A stretch of DNA of 29,381 bases, taken from positions 217,579 to 246,959 of the forward strand of contig DNXO01000034.1 of assembly GCA_003506895.1 (NCBI GenBank), written 5' to 3'. Numbering within the stretch: position 1 is the first letter of the stretch; every line of letters starts with the position of its first letter. Origin of the DNA: Acetobacteraceae bacterium. GTDB taxonomy: Bacteria > Pseudomonadota > Alphaproteobacteria > Acetobacterales > Acetobacteraceae. The notes below the pieces were generated by a model. The model ran no database searches and was not told the DNA's origin. It saw only the letters and a program-made list of their open reading frames with translations. This document shows, in pieces, positions 6,215 to 14,381 of the stretch. Position numbers and translations under genes: made by a program.

Positions 6215-7359
6215 GCGACCTTCCCGAACAGGCCGCCCTGCGCGGCCAGATAAGACAGATGCGTGTCGGCATCGCCGTAGAGTTGGTCGATCATCGTGAC
6301 GCGCTTGAAGTAATGACCCACGGCATACTCGTTGGTCATGCCGATGCCGCCGTGAAGCTGGATCGCCTCTTGCCCGACATGGCGCGCCGAGCGGCCGATC
6401 TGCACCTTGGCGGCGGAGATGGCCTTGCGGCGCTCGATCGGGTTTTCCTCGCCGGCCATCACGGCGGCGAACAGCGCCATGCTGCGGGCCTGCTCCACCG
6501 CGACGAGCATGTCCACCGAACGGTGCTGGAGGACCTGAAAGGAGCCGATGGCGCGACCGAACTGCTTGCGGGTTTTCAGATATTCCAGCGTCAGGTCCTG
6601 CATCGATTGCATGGCGCCGACGGCCTCGGCGCACAGGGCGGCAATCGCTTCGTCGATGACGTGTTCGATGATCGGCAGGGCGTTGTCGCTGATCAGGTCG
6701 CCGGCGGAAACGCGGGCGTTGGTCAGCGTGATTTCGGCCGCGCGCTGGCCGTCCTGGGTCGGGTAACCGCGCCGTGTGACGCCCGCTGTGGCGGGGTCGA
6801 TCAGGAACAGGCCTACTCCGTTGCGGGCTCGGCGTTCGCCCGACAGGCGGGCGGTGATGAAGATCTTGTCGGCGGTGTCGCCGTGGATCACGACACTTTT
6901 GGCGCCGTCCAGAACGTAGTTACCGCTGTCTTTACGCGCCGTGGTGCTGACATCGGCGAGGTTGTAGCGGGAGTGCCGCTCGACATGTCCGAACGCCAGC
7001 TTCAGCTTGCCGGACGCAACTTTCGGCGCCAGCGCCCCCAGGACGGACGCGGACGCCGCTCGGCGAAGCAGGCCGCCGCCCAGCACGACGGTGGCGAAAT
7101 ACGGCTCCAGCACCAAGCCACGGCCAAATGCGTCCATGACGATCGCGGTTTCCACCGGGCCGCCGCCGAAACCGCCCAGGGTTTCCTCGAACGGCAGGCC
7201 CAGCAGGCCCATTTCGGTGATCTGGTCCCACATGGCGGCGCTGTAGCCGGCGGGTTCGCGCATGTATTTCTTGCGCTGCTCGAACTGGTACTGGTCAGCG
7301 ACCAGACGATCCACGCTGTCTTTCAGCAGGCGCTGGTCTTCGGAAAGATCGAAATCCAT
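6211..7359 (-). CDS. pimD: Acyl-CoA dehydrogenase, small subunit (PimD type)
   Basis: A 382-residue acyl-CoA dehydrogenase whose N-terminus (MDFDLSEDQRLLKDSVDRL) is that of pimeloyl-CoA dehydrogenase small subunits. The family signature RKQFGRAIGSFQVLQHR lies at 264-280, and the flavin-contacting QLHGGIGMT at 334-342. At the site where medium-chain enzymes carry their catalytic Glu (YEG), this protein reads YGD (361-363). It may therefore not carry the catalytic base and may support the partner subunit. RBS GAGGAA precedes the ATG. The large-subunit gene ends 50 bases upstream, and the HAD gene overlaps its stop. Together the subunits should introduce a 2,3-double bond into an acyl- or dicarboxyl-CoA, passing electrons to ETF. 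The pimeloyl specificity is by name resemblance only. Confidence 0.88.
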   Translation of the reverse strand: MDFDLSEDQRLLKDSVDRLVADQYQFEQRKKYMREPAGYSAAMWDQITEMGLLGLPFEETLGGFGGGPVETAIVMDAFGRGLVLEPYFATVVLGGGLLRRAASASVLGALAPKVASGKLKLAFGHVERHSRYNLADVSTTARKDSGNYVLDGAKSVVIHGDTADKIFITARLSGERRARNGVGLFLIDPATAGVTRRGYPTQDGQRAAEITLTNARVSAGDLISDNALPIIEHVIDEAIAALCAEAVGAMQSMQDLTLEYLKTRKQFGRAIGSFQVLQHRSVDMLVAVEQARSMALFAAVMAGEENPIERRKAISAAKVQIGRSARHVGQEAIQLHGGIGMTNEYAVGHYFKRVTMIDQLYGDADTHLSYLAAQGGLFGKVA

Positions 7360-7409
7360 GGTTTCCTCGTGTTTCTGCGCTTGGACGGTTCAGACGCGAA
7401 CAGGCGTGC

Positions 7410-8606
7410 CTACAGGCCCAAAATGGCTTTCGCGATGATGTTGCGCTGGATTTCGTTCGACCCGCCGTAGATCGAAACCTTGCGGTAGTTGAAGTACATC
7501 GGCGCAGCCTCCGAAGCATAGTCCGGCCCGATGATGGGTTCGTTGTTGCCCTCGAAGTCGCGCTGATACGGCATCACGTACGGCCCGACGACCTCCATCA
7601 GCAGTTCCGTCAGTTGCTGCTGGATCACCGATCCCTTCAGCTTCAGGATCGAGGATGCGGGGTTTTGCCGGCCCTTCGCCAGCTTGCGTTCGTCGGAGAC
7701 GACCCGAAGCTGGGTCATTTCCAGCGCCTTCAGTTCCACCTCGACCGCCGCCAGCTTTTCCTGGAAGCGGGAGCTTTCGATCAGCGGACGCTCACCGGCG
7801 AATTCCAGCGCGGCGAGTTCCTTGATGCGGGCGATCTTGGCCTTGGAGGCGCCGACGCGGGCGATGCCCGTACGCTCATTGCCCAGAAGGAACTTGGCGT
7901 AATCCCAACCCTTGTTTTCCTGCCCCACGAGGTTCTCGGCGGGAACTTCGACATTGTCGAAGAACACTTCGTTCACTTCGCGTCCGCCGTCGATGGTGAT
8001 GATCGGGCGGACGGTGATTCCGGGCGTCTTCATGTCGATCAGCAGGAACGAGATACCCTCCTGCGCCTTGGCCGTGGGATCGGTGCGGACCAGGCAGAAG
8101 ATCCAGTCGGCGTATTGCGCCAGCGTGGTCCAGATTTTCTGGCCGTTGACGATGTATTTATCGCCCTTCTTCTCCGCCTTGGTCCGCAGCGACGCGAGGT
8201 CGGAGCCGGAGCCGGGTTCGGAGAACCCCTGGCACCAGAAGATGTCGGCGTTGGCGGTGGCGGGCAGGAAACGCTGCTTGATCTCCTGGCTGCCGAACTG
8301 GGCGATGACCGGGCCGACCATGGAGACGTTGAAGGCGATCGGCGTGGGGCAGTTCGCCTGCTGCATCTCATCCTGGTAGAGATAGACCTGGACCGAGGTC
8401 CAGTCCTTGCCGCCCCATTCGACCGGCCAGTTGACGGTACACCAGCCCTTGGCGTTCAGGATGCGCTGGGCGTTGATCATGTCGTCGCGGGTCAGGCCCT
8501 CGCCCTCGGCGACCTTGTCGCGGATAGACTGGGGAATGGCGGTGCGGAAGAAATGACGCGCCTCGTCGCGGAACGCGATTTCCTCGGGCGTGAAATTCAG
8601 GTCCAT
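7410..8606 (-). CDS. pimC: Acyl-CoA dehydrogenase, large subunit (PimC type)
   Basis: A 398-residue acyl-CoA dehydrogenase beginning MDLNFTPEEIAFRDE. The frame is open far upstream, but ATG 8606 has the RBS GGGAGAAG and starts the conserved domain. FAD- and substrate-binding landmarks are WCQGFSEPGSGSDLA (124-138) and WTTLAQYADW (159-168). The C-terminal helix has IYGGSNEIQRNI (379-390), with Gly in place of the Glu seen in medium-chain enzymes. A Glu at residue 244 (LGNERTG) aligns with the alternative catalytic base of isovaleryl-CoA and long-chain dehydrogenases, and of the catalytic chain in some heteromeric FadE enzymes. It is thus probably the catalytic subunit of a heterotetramer with the downstream gene. 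It heads a three-gene operon divergent from the CoA-transferase operon. Confidence 0.88.
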   Translation of the reverse strand: MDLNFTPEEIAFRDEARHFFRTAIPQSIRDKVAEGEGLTRDDMINAQRILNAKGWCTVNWPVEWGGKDWTSVQVYLYQDEMQQANCPTPIAFNVSMVGPVIAQFGSQEIKQRFLPATANADIFWCQGFSEPGSGSDLASLRTKAEKKGDKYIVNGQKIWTTLAQYADWIFCLVRTDPTAKAQEGISFLLIDMKTPGITVRPIITIDGGREVNEVFFDNVEVPAENLVGQENKGWDYAKFLLGNERTGIARVGASKAKIARIKELAALEFAGERPLIESSRFQEKLAAVEVELKALEMTQLRVVSDERKLAKGRQNPASSILKLKGSVIQQQLTELLMEVVGPYVMPYQRDFEGNNEPIIGPDYASEAAPMYFNYRKVSIYGGSNEIQRNIIAKAILGL

Positions 8607-8632
8607 GGACTTCTCCCTTGTATGACTGGATC

Positions 8633-8659
8633 GATATAGGGGCGGTTGGCTTGCGTCAA
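8633..8659 (-). promoter_or_regulatory. Candidate promoter of the acyl-CoA dehydrogenase operon
   Basis: In the divergent region, the minus strand reads TTGACG (8659-8654, 5 of 6) and TATATC (8638-8633, 4 of 6) with a 15-base spacer. A shift by two gives TATCGA at 17. The spacing is not ideal. It lies 27 bases upstream of the large-subunit ATG. Confidence 0.35.
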
Positions 8660-8744
8660 ACCCGGTGTTGGCGCCCGCTCCCGCCGCGGACCTTGCCCGA
8701 GGCCGCCTGTCATGCGACGACTTCGCCGACAAACGGAGGATACC

Positions 8745-9683
8745 ATGGACCAGACCCTCGACGCCCTGCTCGGTTTCGCTCCTGACTACGACTCTCCGAT
8801 TCCATACATGCGCCGGACCCGCGCGTATTACGCGGCCATCGGCTACACCACACCGTACCGCTGGGCGCATTATCTGGCAGCGCCGTTCACGAGGCTGAGC
8901 AAGCCACTGGCGCAGTCGAAGGTGGCGATCGTGACCACGGCGGCGCCGTATCAGCCGGATAAGGGCGATCAAGGGCCGGGGGCGGCGTATAACGGCAGCG
9001 CCAAGTTCTATCAGGTCTATTCCGGGGATACCTCGGTCGATCATGACCTGCGAATCTCCCATATTGGCTACGACCGGACGCATACCACCGCGACCGACAG
9101 CGGGACCTGGTTCCCCCTCCCTGCCCTGCGCCGAGCGGCGGCGGCCGGGTTGATCGGGGGCGTGGCGGCGCGGTTTCATGGGGCGCCGACCAACCGCAGC
9201 CACCGGGTGACGGTGGAGACGGACGCGCCAGAGATCCTGGCCCGCATCCGCGAGGATGGCGCCGATGTCGCCGTGGTCGTGCCGAACTGCCCGGTCTGCC
9301 ACCAGACCAGCACGCTGGTCGCCCGTCATCTGGAGGCGAACGGTGTTCCGACGGTGTTGATGGGCTGCGCCAAGGATATCGTGGAGCACGCTGCCGCACC
9401 TCGGTTCCTGTTCAGCGATTTCCCGTTGGGCAACAGCGCGGGCAAGCCGCACGACGTGGCATCGCAGGACCAGACGCTGGCGTTGGCGCTGCATCTGCTG
9501 GAAGCCGCGCCGGGGCCGCGGACCACGATGCAGTCGCCGATCCGCTGGAACGCGGATGGCAAGTGGAAGCTGGACTATCTGAACCTGGAACAGATCGGGG
9601 AAGAGGAACTGAAGCGCCGCAGGGAGGAATTCGACCGGCAGAAGGAGCTCGCCCGGCCGAATCGGGCGGTCAAAGCGGCATGA
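8745..9683 (+). CDS. Glycine/sarcosine/betaine reductase component B-like protein (GrdB/PrdB family)
   Basis: A 312-residue cytoplasmic protein resembling component B of glycine and related selenoprotein reductases. The recognisable core is the segment VVVPNCPVCHQTS (178-190) with Cys182, Cys185 and His186, followed by ANGVPTVLMG and a conserved downstream motif FSDFPLGNSAG. In Clostridia the redox site of this family uses selenocysteine. Here the pair is ordinary cysteine, with no in-frame TGA. ATG 8745 is preceded by CGGAGGA; the upstream extension of the frame has no RBS. Its stop overlaps the start of the CoA-transferase (ATGA). Such proteins occur in aerobic proteobacteria beside CoA-transferase and acyl-CoA dehydrogenase genes, so a role in degrading an organic acid is inferred. 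The reaction is unknown. Confidence 0.75.
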   Translation: MDQTLDALLGFAPDYDSPIPYMRRTRAYYAAIGYTTPYRWAHYLAAPFTRLSKPLAQSKVAIVTTAAPYQPDKGDQGPGAAYNGSAKFYQVYSGDTSVDHDLRISHIGYDRTHTTATDSGTWFPLPALRRAAAAGLIGGVAARFHGAPTNRSHRVTVETDAPEILARIREDGADVAVVVPNCPVCHQTSTLVARHLEANGVPTVLMGCAKDIVEHAAAPRFLFSDFPLGNSAGKPHDVASQDQTLALALHLLEAAPGPRTTMQSPIRWNADGKWKLDYLNLEQIGEEELKRRREEFDRQKELARPNRAVKAA

Positions 9684-10876
9684 CGTCTCGTCCGTTCGAG
9701 GGTGTCCGCATCCTGGACTTCACCCAGGTGCTGGCCGGCCCCTACGCCAGCTACCAGCTCGCCCTGCTGGGCGCGGACGTGATCAAGATCGAGCGGCGCG
9801 GCGGCGAGGACATGCGCCGCACGCCGCTGTCGCGCGAATGGGCCGAACGCAACATGGCGCCGGCCTTCATCGCGGTGAACGGCAACAAGAAAAGCCTGAC
9901 GCTGGACCTGCAAAAGCCGGCCGCTCGGGAGATCGTGCTGAAGCTGGCCAAGAAAGCCGACGTGGTGATGGAGAACTTCCGCGCCGGCGTGATGGACCGG
10001 CTGGGGCTGGGGTATGAAGCGCTGTCGGCGGTGAACCCCAGGCTGATCTATTGCGCGATCTCCGGGTTCGGCCAGACCGGCCCCGCCAGCAACGAGGCCG
10101 GCTACGACGGCAAGATCCAGGCGATGTCGGGGATCATGGCGATCACCGGCCACCCCGAGACAGGGCCGACGCGCGCGGGGTTCGCGGTTTGCGACATCCT
10201 GTCAGGCGCCACCGGCGCATTCGCGATTTCCTCGGCTCTGTTCCAGCGCACCCACACCGGCAAGGGCCAGAAGCTGGACGTCTCGATGCTGGAGGCGAGT
10301 CTGGCGTTCCTGACGACTCAGGTCGCGGACTACACCGTGGCGGGGCACCACCAGCAGCAGGCGGGGAACCAGGCTGTCAGCCGCAAGGTCACGGCGAACT
10401 TGTTCCGGGCAAAGGATAGCTTCCTGCTGCTCGCCGTGAACGACGAAAAACAATATCGCAACCTGATGACCGCGCTCGGCTGCACCGGGGTATTCGACGA
10501 TCCGCGGTTCTCCGACTGGTTTCAGCGGAAAGCGAATGAGGCGGCGTTGCGCGAGATTATTGAAACCGCACTGGCCGCCGAGGACTCGAAAATCTGGGAG
10601 CGCCGCCTGAACGATGCGGGCGCCCCTTGTGCCAGCATCTGGAAGGTCGAGGAAATCATCGACCACCCACAGATCGCCGCCCGTGGTGTGATGCAGACGG
10701 TGGACAGCCCGTACGGCCCGCTTCGGCTGATGGGGTCGGGGTTCCAGATGGAACATGGGGGCGGCCGGCTGGATACGCTGGCCCCCGAAGCCGGCGCGGA
10801 CACAGACGCGGTTCTGGGGGAGATCGGCTACGACGCGGCGGCCATCGCCGCGCTGCGGGCGGAGGCAATCATATGA
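9680..10876 (+). CDS. Class III CoA-transferase (CaiB/BaiF family)
   Basis: A 398-residue family III CoA-transferase. The N-terminus carries ILDFTQVLAGPYAS and the GADVIKIE strand. The catalytic aspartate is Asp143 in AGYDGKIQAMSG, equivalent to the Asp that forms the acyl-aspartyl anhydride in formyl-CoA transferase. The family glycine region SGFGQTGP precedes it. These enzymes move CoA from a donor thioester such as succinyl-CoA to an organic acid. ATG 9680 overlaps the stop of the GrdB-like gene, and its own stop overlaps the start of the folate gene. The divergent acyl-CoA dehydrogenase would be a logical next step for the thioester. The substrate is not deducible. Confidence 0.93.
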   Translation: MTSRPFEGVRILDFTQVLAGPYASYQLALLGADVIKIERRGGEDMRRTPLSREWAERNMAPAFIAVNGNKKSLTLDLQKPAAREIVLKLAKKADVVMENFRAGVMDRLGLGYEALSAVNPRLIYCAISGFGQTGPASNEAGYDGKIQAMSGIMAITGHPETGPTRAGFAVCDILSGATGAFAISSALFQRTHTGKGQKLDVSMLEASLAFLTTQVADYTVAGHHQQQAGNQAVSRKVTANLFRAKDSFLLLAVNDEKQYRNLMTALGCTGVFDDPRFSDWFQRKANEAALREIIETALAAEDSKIWERRLNDAGAPCASIWKVEEIIDHPQIAARGVMQTVDSPYGPLRLMGSGFQMEHGGGRLDTLAPEAGADTDAVLGEIGYDAAAIAALRAEAII

Positions 10877-11520
10877 ATGAATCCGGGCCGGAATACAGCT
10901 CGCCAGCCTGCTTCCTCCACGAACTGGACTCCGGTGCCGGCGACGCGATCCCACCGCAAAACCCCGCCGAAGCGCAGGAGGATCTTCGCCTGTGGCGCAA
11001 AGCCAGGCGCGAGGCACTGATCGCCCAACGGCTGGCGCTGACGCCCGAGGAGCGAACGGCCGCGAGCGATCGCATCACCGAACGGTTGGAGGCATTGCTG
11101 GCCACCGAACCGCGATGCCTGGGCTTCTACTGGCCGTTTCGCGGTGAATACGACCCTCGCCCCCTGGTCCGCGCGCTGCACCGCAACGGTGTCCCTTTGG
11201 CGCTGCCCGTCGTTGTCGCGAAGGCGCAACCATTGATCTTCCGGCCCTGGTGGCCAGGGATCAAAATGGCGCATGGCGTCTGGCAAATACCGATCCCGGC
11301 CGAAGGCGAACCGGTCCAGCCCGATACGCTGCTGGTGCCGCTCGTGGGCTTCGATGGAAGTCGGTATCGGCTTGGATATGGCGGCGGCTTTTACGATCGG
11401 ACCATCGCGGCGATGACGTCACGGCCCCGAACGATCGGGATCGGCTTCCAATGCGGCAGGCTGCGGACAATCCACCCGCAATCCTATGATATTCCAATGG
11501 ACGAGATCGTCGTCGCGTAA
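10873..11520 (+). CDS. 5-formyltetrahydrofolate cyclo-ligase
   Basis: A 215-residue 5-FCL (methenyltetrahydrofolate synthetase). It converts 5-formyl-THF and ATP to 5,10-methenyl-THF, clearing an inhibitory folate. The catalytic core runs from LRLWRKARREAL to the end. The family signature GYGGGFYDR is present, as is LLVPLVGFD just before it. ATG 10873 overlaps the stop of the CoA-transferase (ATGA) and has GGAGG 8 bases upstream. The protein carries about 35 residues ahead of the usual family start, without signal or domain. Co-translation with a CoA-transferase is unusual for this housekeeping gene and may hint that the operon deals with a formyl- or one-carbon-related acid. Confidence 0.93.
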   Translation: MNESGPEYSSPACFLHELDSGAGDAIPPQNPAEAQEDLRLWRKARREALIAQRLALTPEERTAASDRITERLEALLATEPRCLGFYWPFRGEYDPRPLVRALHRNGVPLALPVVVAKAQPLIFRPWWPGIKMAHGVWQIPIPAEGEPVQPDTLLVPLVGFDGSRYRLGYGGGFYDRTIAAMTSRPRTIGIGFQCGRLRTIHPQSYDIPMDEIVVA

Positions 11521-11558
11521 CGAGCCAACGGGAGTGGAAATCGCCCTGATGAAGCGCC

Positions 11559-11942
11559 TTACCGGCCGACGGTGATGTCCACCCGGCGGACGGCCACTTG
11601 CGGCATTGAAAGCGGGTCGGTCGCGCCATTGGCATCGATGGTTATTCTGTTCGCGCTCACTCCATCGTCGGTCAGCACCCGCTTGATCGCATCGGCGCGC
11701 TGATCGGACAAGCCGTCCACGTCGCGCCCCGGATCGGCGGGGGCGGAGTAGCCGGCGACCAAAACCGGCAGCGATGCATGGGCCTGCGCGTATTGCGCGG
11801 CGTTTACGGCGGATTCCAAAGCCTGCTGGTCCAGTTCAGCGGAGTAGGGTTGGAAATAGACGCTGAAATTCCGTCTCTCGGCGGTCGAGCCGCAGGCTGT
11901 CAGCGCCACGAGCGACGCCAGGGCAATCCATCGAAACCGCAT
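11559..11942 (-). CDS. OmpA-family lipoprotein
   Basis: A 127-residue protein with a lipoprotein signal: a basic start, a hydrophobic core and the lipobox LTAC with Cys17 as the lipidation site. The rest is a short OmpA C-terminal-like domain. It includes a YFQPYSAELD strand, LVAGYSAPADP in the position of the peptidoglycan-binding loop, and LSDQRADAIKRVL as the conserved helix. Asp and Arg residues of these motifs are those that hold diaminopimelate in the family. It is likely tethered in the outer membrane and binds peptidoglycan. It is monocistronic and convergent with the cyclo-ligase gene across 38 bases. TATACT on the minus strand at 12005-12000 may be its -10 box, with no clear -35. 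Confidence 0.87.
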   Translation of the reverse strand: MRFRWIALASLVALTACGSTAERRNFSVYFQPYSAELDQQALESAVNAAQYAQAHASLPVLVAGYSAPADPGRDVDGLSDQRADAIKRVLTDDGVSANRITIDANGATDPLSMPQVAVRRVDITVGR

Positions 11943-12027
11943 TTGACCCTCAAACCTTGTTGGCGGATCACCAAACCCACCGGTGCATCGGCGATTTGAA
12001 GTATATACGGTTGAAACAGGCTCGGAA

Positions 12028-12041
12028 CGGTCACATTACCG
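12028..12041 (-). terminator. Small dyad downstream of the glycosyltransferase gene
   Basis: CGGT, six bases and ACCG form a short perfect dyad about 30 bases after the glycosyltransferase stop and upstream of the lipoprotein promoter region. It could be a weak 3' hairpin or a protein-binding site. No T-run follows. Confidence 0.2.
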
Positions 12042-12068
12042 TGCGGCCATGTGTTGAAACCGGTTCGG

Positions 12069-13004
12069 TCAGTTGATCTCCTCGATCTCGAATAACGGAC
12101 GTCGTTTCACTTCCATATATATTTTGCCGATGTATTCGCCGATGACGCCCAGCGAGGCCAGTTGCAACCCGCCGACAAACGCGATCGGAACGACGATGGA
12201 GGCCCATCCGGGCACGCCCCGGTTGGTAAGCAGCACGATATAAAGTGCCCAGGCACCGATCAGAAACGAAAACAGCGACATGATGCCGCCCGCGTAGGCG
12301 ATCAGCCGCAACGGCCGCATGGAGAATGACGTGATGCCGTCCAGCGCCAGGGAGATCATGCGCCCAAGCGGATATTTTGATACGCCGGCAAATCGGGGCG
12401 CGCGGTCGTAATAGACGCTGGTGGTCTTGAATCCCAGCAGCGGAACAAGCGCGCGCAGGAAGATATTCACCTCCGGGTAGCGTTCCAGCGCGGTCAGCGC
12501 CCGGCGCGACATCAAGCGGAAATCGGCGTGATCCAGCACGATGTTGACACCCAGCATGCCGAGCAACCGATAGTAGCCCCGGGCCGTGTGGCGCTTGAAG
12601 AACGTGTCGGCTTTGCGGCCCGACCGGACGCCGTAAACGATGTCGTGGCCCAGTTTCCACTCCTCGATCATCGCCGGAATGACCTCGATATCATCCTGCA
12701 GGTCGGCGTCGATCGAGATCAGAGCCTCACCGGGCACGTTCCGCAATCCGGCCAGCAGTGCGGCCTGGTGGCCGCAGTTGCGGGCAAGCTTGATGCCGTG
12801 GACCCGGTCCGGCCGGGCGGCGCGAACGCCGAGGATCACGTCCCAGGTGCGGTCGCGGGAGCCGTCGTCGATGAAATAGATGCCGCTTTGATCCGAGATG
12901 GCACCGTCGCCGATCAGACGGTCCATCAGCGCCACCAGGCGGGTGGCGGTTTCCGGGAGTACGGGTTCCTCGTTATAGCATGGCACGACAAGATTCAGGA
13001 TCAT
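12069..13004 (-). CDS. Family 2 glycosyltransferase, GtrB/DPM-like, membrane anchored
   Basis: A 311-residue GT-A glycosyltransferase. The nucleotide-sugar site is LVVPCYNEE (5-13) and FIDDGSRDRTW (44-54). The metal/sugar motif is SIDADLQDD (97-105). Two C-terminal transmembrane helices at about 235-260 and 268-290 give the fold of polyprenyl-phosphate glucosyl- or mannosyl-transferases such as GtrB or bacterial DPM. It probably transfers a sugar from a nucleotide donor to undecaprenyl phosphate at the inner membrane for later export. M at 13004 is used because the conserved domain begins there; an upstream Met would add 17 residues of unlike composition. No flippase or acceptor gene lies next to it, so the glycan modified is unknown. 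Confidence 0.9.
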   Translation of the reverse strand: MILNLVVPCYNEEPVLPETATRLVALMDRLIGDGAISDQSGIYFIDDGSRDRTWDVILGVRAARPDRVHGIKLARNCGHQAALLAGLRNVPGEALISIDADLQDDIEVIPAMIEEWKLGHDIVYGVRSGRKADTFFKRHTARGYYRLLGMLGVNIVLDHADFRLMSRRALTALERYPEVNIFLRALVPLLGFKTTSVYYDRAPRFAGVSKYPLGRMISLALDGITSFSMRPLRLIAYAGGIMSLFSFLIGAWALYIVLLTNRGVPGWASIVVPIAFVGGLQLASLGVIGEYIGKIYMEVKRRPLFEIEEIN

Positions 13005-13079
13005 CGTGCCGTCCCCGACGGCCAAACCCGGTGTCCCATGCAAGCCCCGCCCCATTCCGCACCGGATTCGCTTTAATGA

Positions 13080-14222
13080 TTAGGCGATTAGATTGCCACT
13101 GGATAATGAATCGGTCTGGAATCGGCCCGGCGCGACGGCCTGGATGACCGGGGCGGCTTCTCCGGCATCGCGCCCCAGGACGAGGTCGGCGACGAAGCGG
13201 CCGGCGGCAGGCGCGGTCTGGATGCCGTAGCCGCCCTGCCCCACGCACCAGAAGAAGCCGGGGATGTTCGCGTCCCAGCCGAAGCCCAGGCTGCCATCCG
13301 GGGTGAAGGTCCGCAGGCCGGCCCAACTGTGCTCGACACGGCGAACCGGGATGTCCAGCGCCTGCTGCATGCGATCGATGCCGGTGGCGACGTCGATTTC
13401 CTCGGGCTGGACGTCGTGCGGGTGGGTCAGTGTCTCGTCCGCGGGGGATACCATCAGCCGGGTCCGGGCTTCCGGGCGGGCGTACCATTCCTCGTTGACA
13501 TCGATGATCATCGGCCAGTTGGCGACGTCGAACGGAGTGGGATCGATGATGGCGGCCGTGCGCCGGCAGGGGCGCAGACCGAGCGGGGCGGCCGCCGCGA
13601 GGGTGGCTATCTGGTCGCCCCAGGCGCCGGCGGCGTTGACCAGGATCGGGGCCTGGAAGGCGGCCCCGGCGGTGGTTTCGATGTGCCAGAGGTCGCCCCG
13701 TCTTTCGATCCGCCCGGTTCGGCTGCGAAGTGCCAGAACGCCACCGTTGGTCCGAAGCATCCGGAGGAAGCCCTGATGGATCGCGGCGACGTCCATGTCG
13801 AAGGCATCTTCCTCGATCGCCGCGCCGGCGAGGTAACCCGGGCGAAGGGCGGGAACGAGGGCTCCGGCTTCATGGATGGATAGTGTGCGCAGGCCGTGGC
13901 CGCCAGCCAACGCGGCGTCGAGATCGGGAAGCTGGGATTCCGAAGCCAGCATCAGGACCGGCCGCCGGCGGATCAGGGGGATGTCGGAGAACCCGGTCGG
14001 CGGGGATTCGTAGAACGGCCGGGACAGGCGGGTCAGTTCGCGGACGTCAGGCGGGCCGTAATTCTGGATCCAGATCGCGGCGGAGCGGCCGGTGGTGTGG
14101 TAGCCGGCAATGTCCTCCGCTTCGATCAGGGCGACGCGTTTGCTGGCGGAGAGGAAGGCGGCGGCGCTGGATCCGGCCATGCCGGCGCCGATGACGGCGA
14201 TGTCGAAGGGCTGGCTCGTCAT
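13080..14222 (-). CDS. FAD-dependent oxidoreductase of the DAO family
   Basis: A 380-residue flavoprotein of the D-amino-acid/glycine oxidase family (DAO, DadA-like). The FAD-binding GAGMAG is at 12-17. AAIWIQNYG follows the first helix, and the C-terminal FAD-closing motif reads GQGGYGIQTAPAAGR. The region HSWAGLRTFTPDG is characteristic of the family. The likely reaction is oxidative deamination of an amine or amino acid with release of ammonia and a keto acid. CGGAGA lies before the ATG. It sits 159 bases downstream of livF on the same strand, so it may be expressed with the transporter and act on its cargo. That link is positional inference. Confidence 0.88.
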   Translation of the reverse strand: MTSQPFDIAVIGAGMAGSSAAAFLSASKRVALIEAEDIAGYHTTGRSAAIWIQNYGPPDVRELTRLSRPFYESPPTGFSDIPLIRRRPVLMLASESQLPDLDAALAGGHGLRTLSIHEAGALVPALRPGYLAGAAIEEDAFDMDVAAIHQGFLRMLRTNGGVLALRSRTGRIERRGDLWHIETTAGAAFQAPILVNAAGAWGDQIATLAAAAPLGLRPCRRTAAIIDPTPFDVANWPMIIDVNEEWYARPEARTRLMVSPADETLTHPHDVQPEEIDVATGIDRMQQALDIPVRRVEHSWAGLRTFTPDGSLGFGWDANIPGFFWCVGQGGYGIQTAPAAGRFVADLVLGRDAGEAAPVIQAVAPGRFQTDSLSSGNLIA

Positions 14223-14381
14223 GCGGTCTCCGTGCGGGCGGGGGTGGTGCGCCGCTTCCTGACCAGATTACCCACTTGGCGGAGTCTGGAAAGGGGAAGA
14301 ACGCCTCCGCGCGGCCCTCCGCTGGCTGAGTCCCGTGGCTGGGGCCGTGGAGGAATTCGCATTGACTTCAGTATTGGCGTG

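Noticed and set aside
6215..6634. 140-codon upstream extension of the HAD gene
   Set aside because: It is an out-of-frame reading of the acyl-CoA dehydrogenase C-terminus; the HAD nucleophile motif begins only after 6214.
6259..7470. Plus-strand ORF of 403 codons opposite the small subunit
   Set aside because: Antisense shadow of pimD; no RBS or domain.
7614..8639. Plus-strand ORF of 341 codons opposite the large acyl-CoA dehydrogenase subunit
   Set aside because: Full antisense overlap with a gene of certain identity; composition dominated by Gly, Asp, Leu and Arg; no motifs.
12000..12005. TATACT as a firm promoter of the lipoprotein gene
   Set aside because: The -10 match is good, but no -35 box lies at 16 to 18 bases, so it is only mentioned with the gene.
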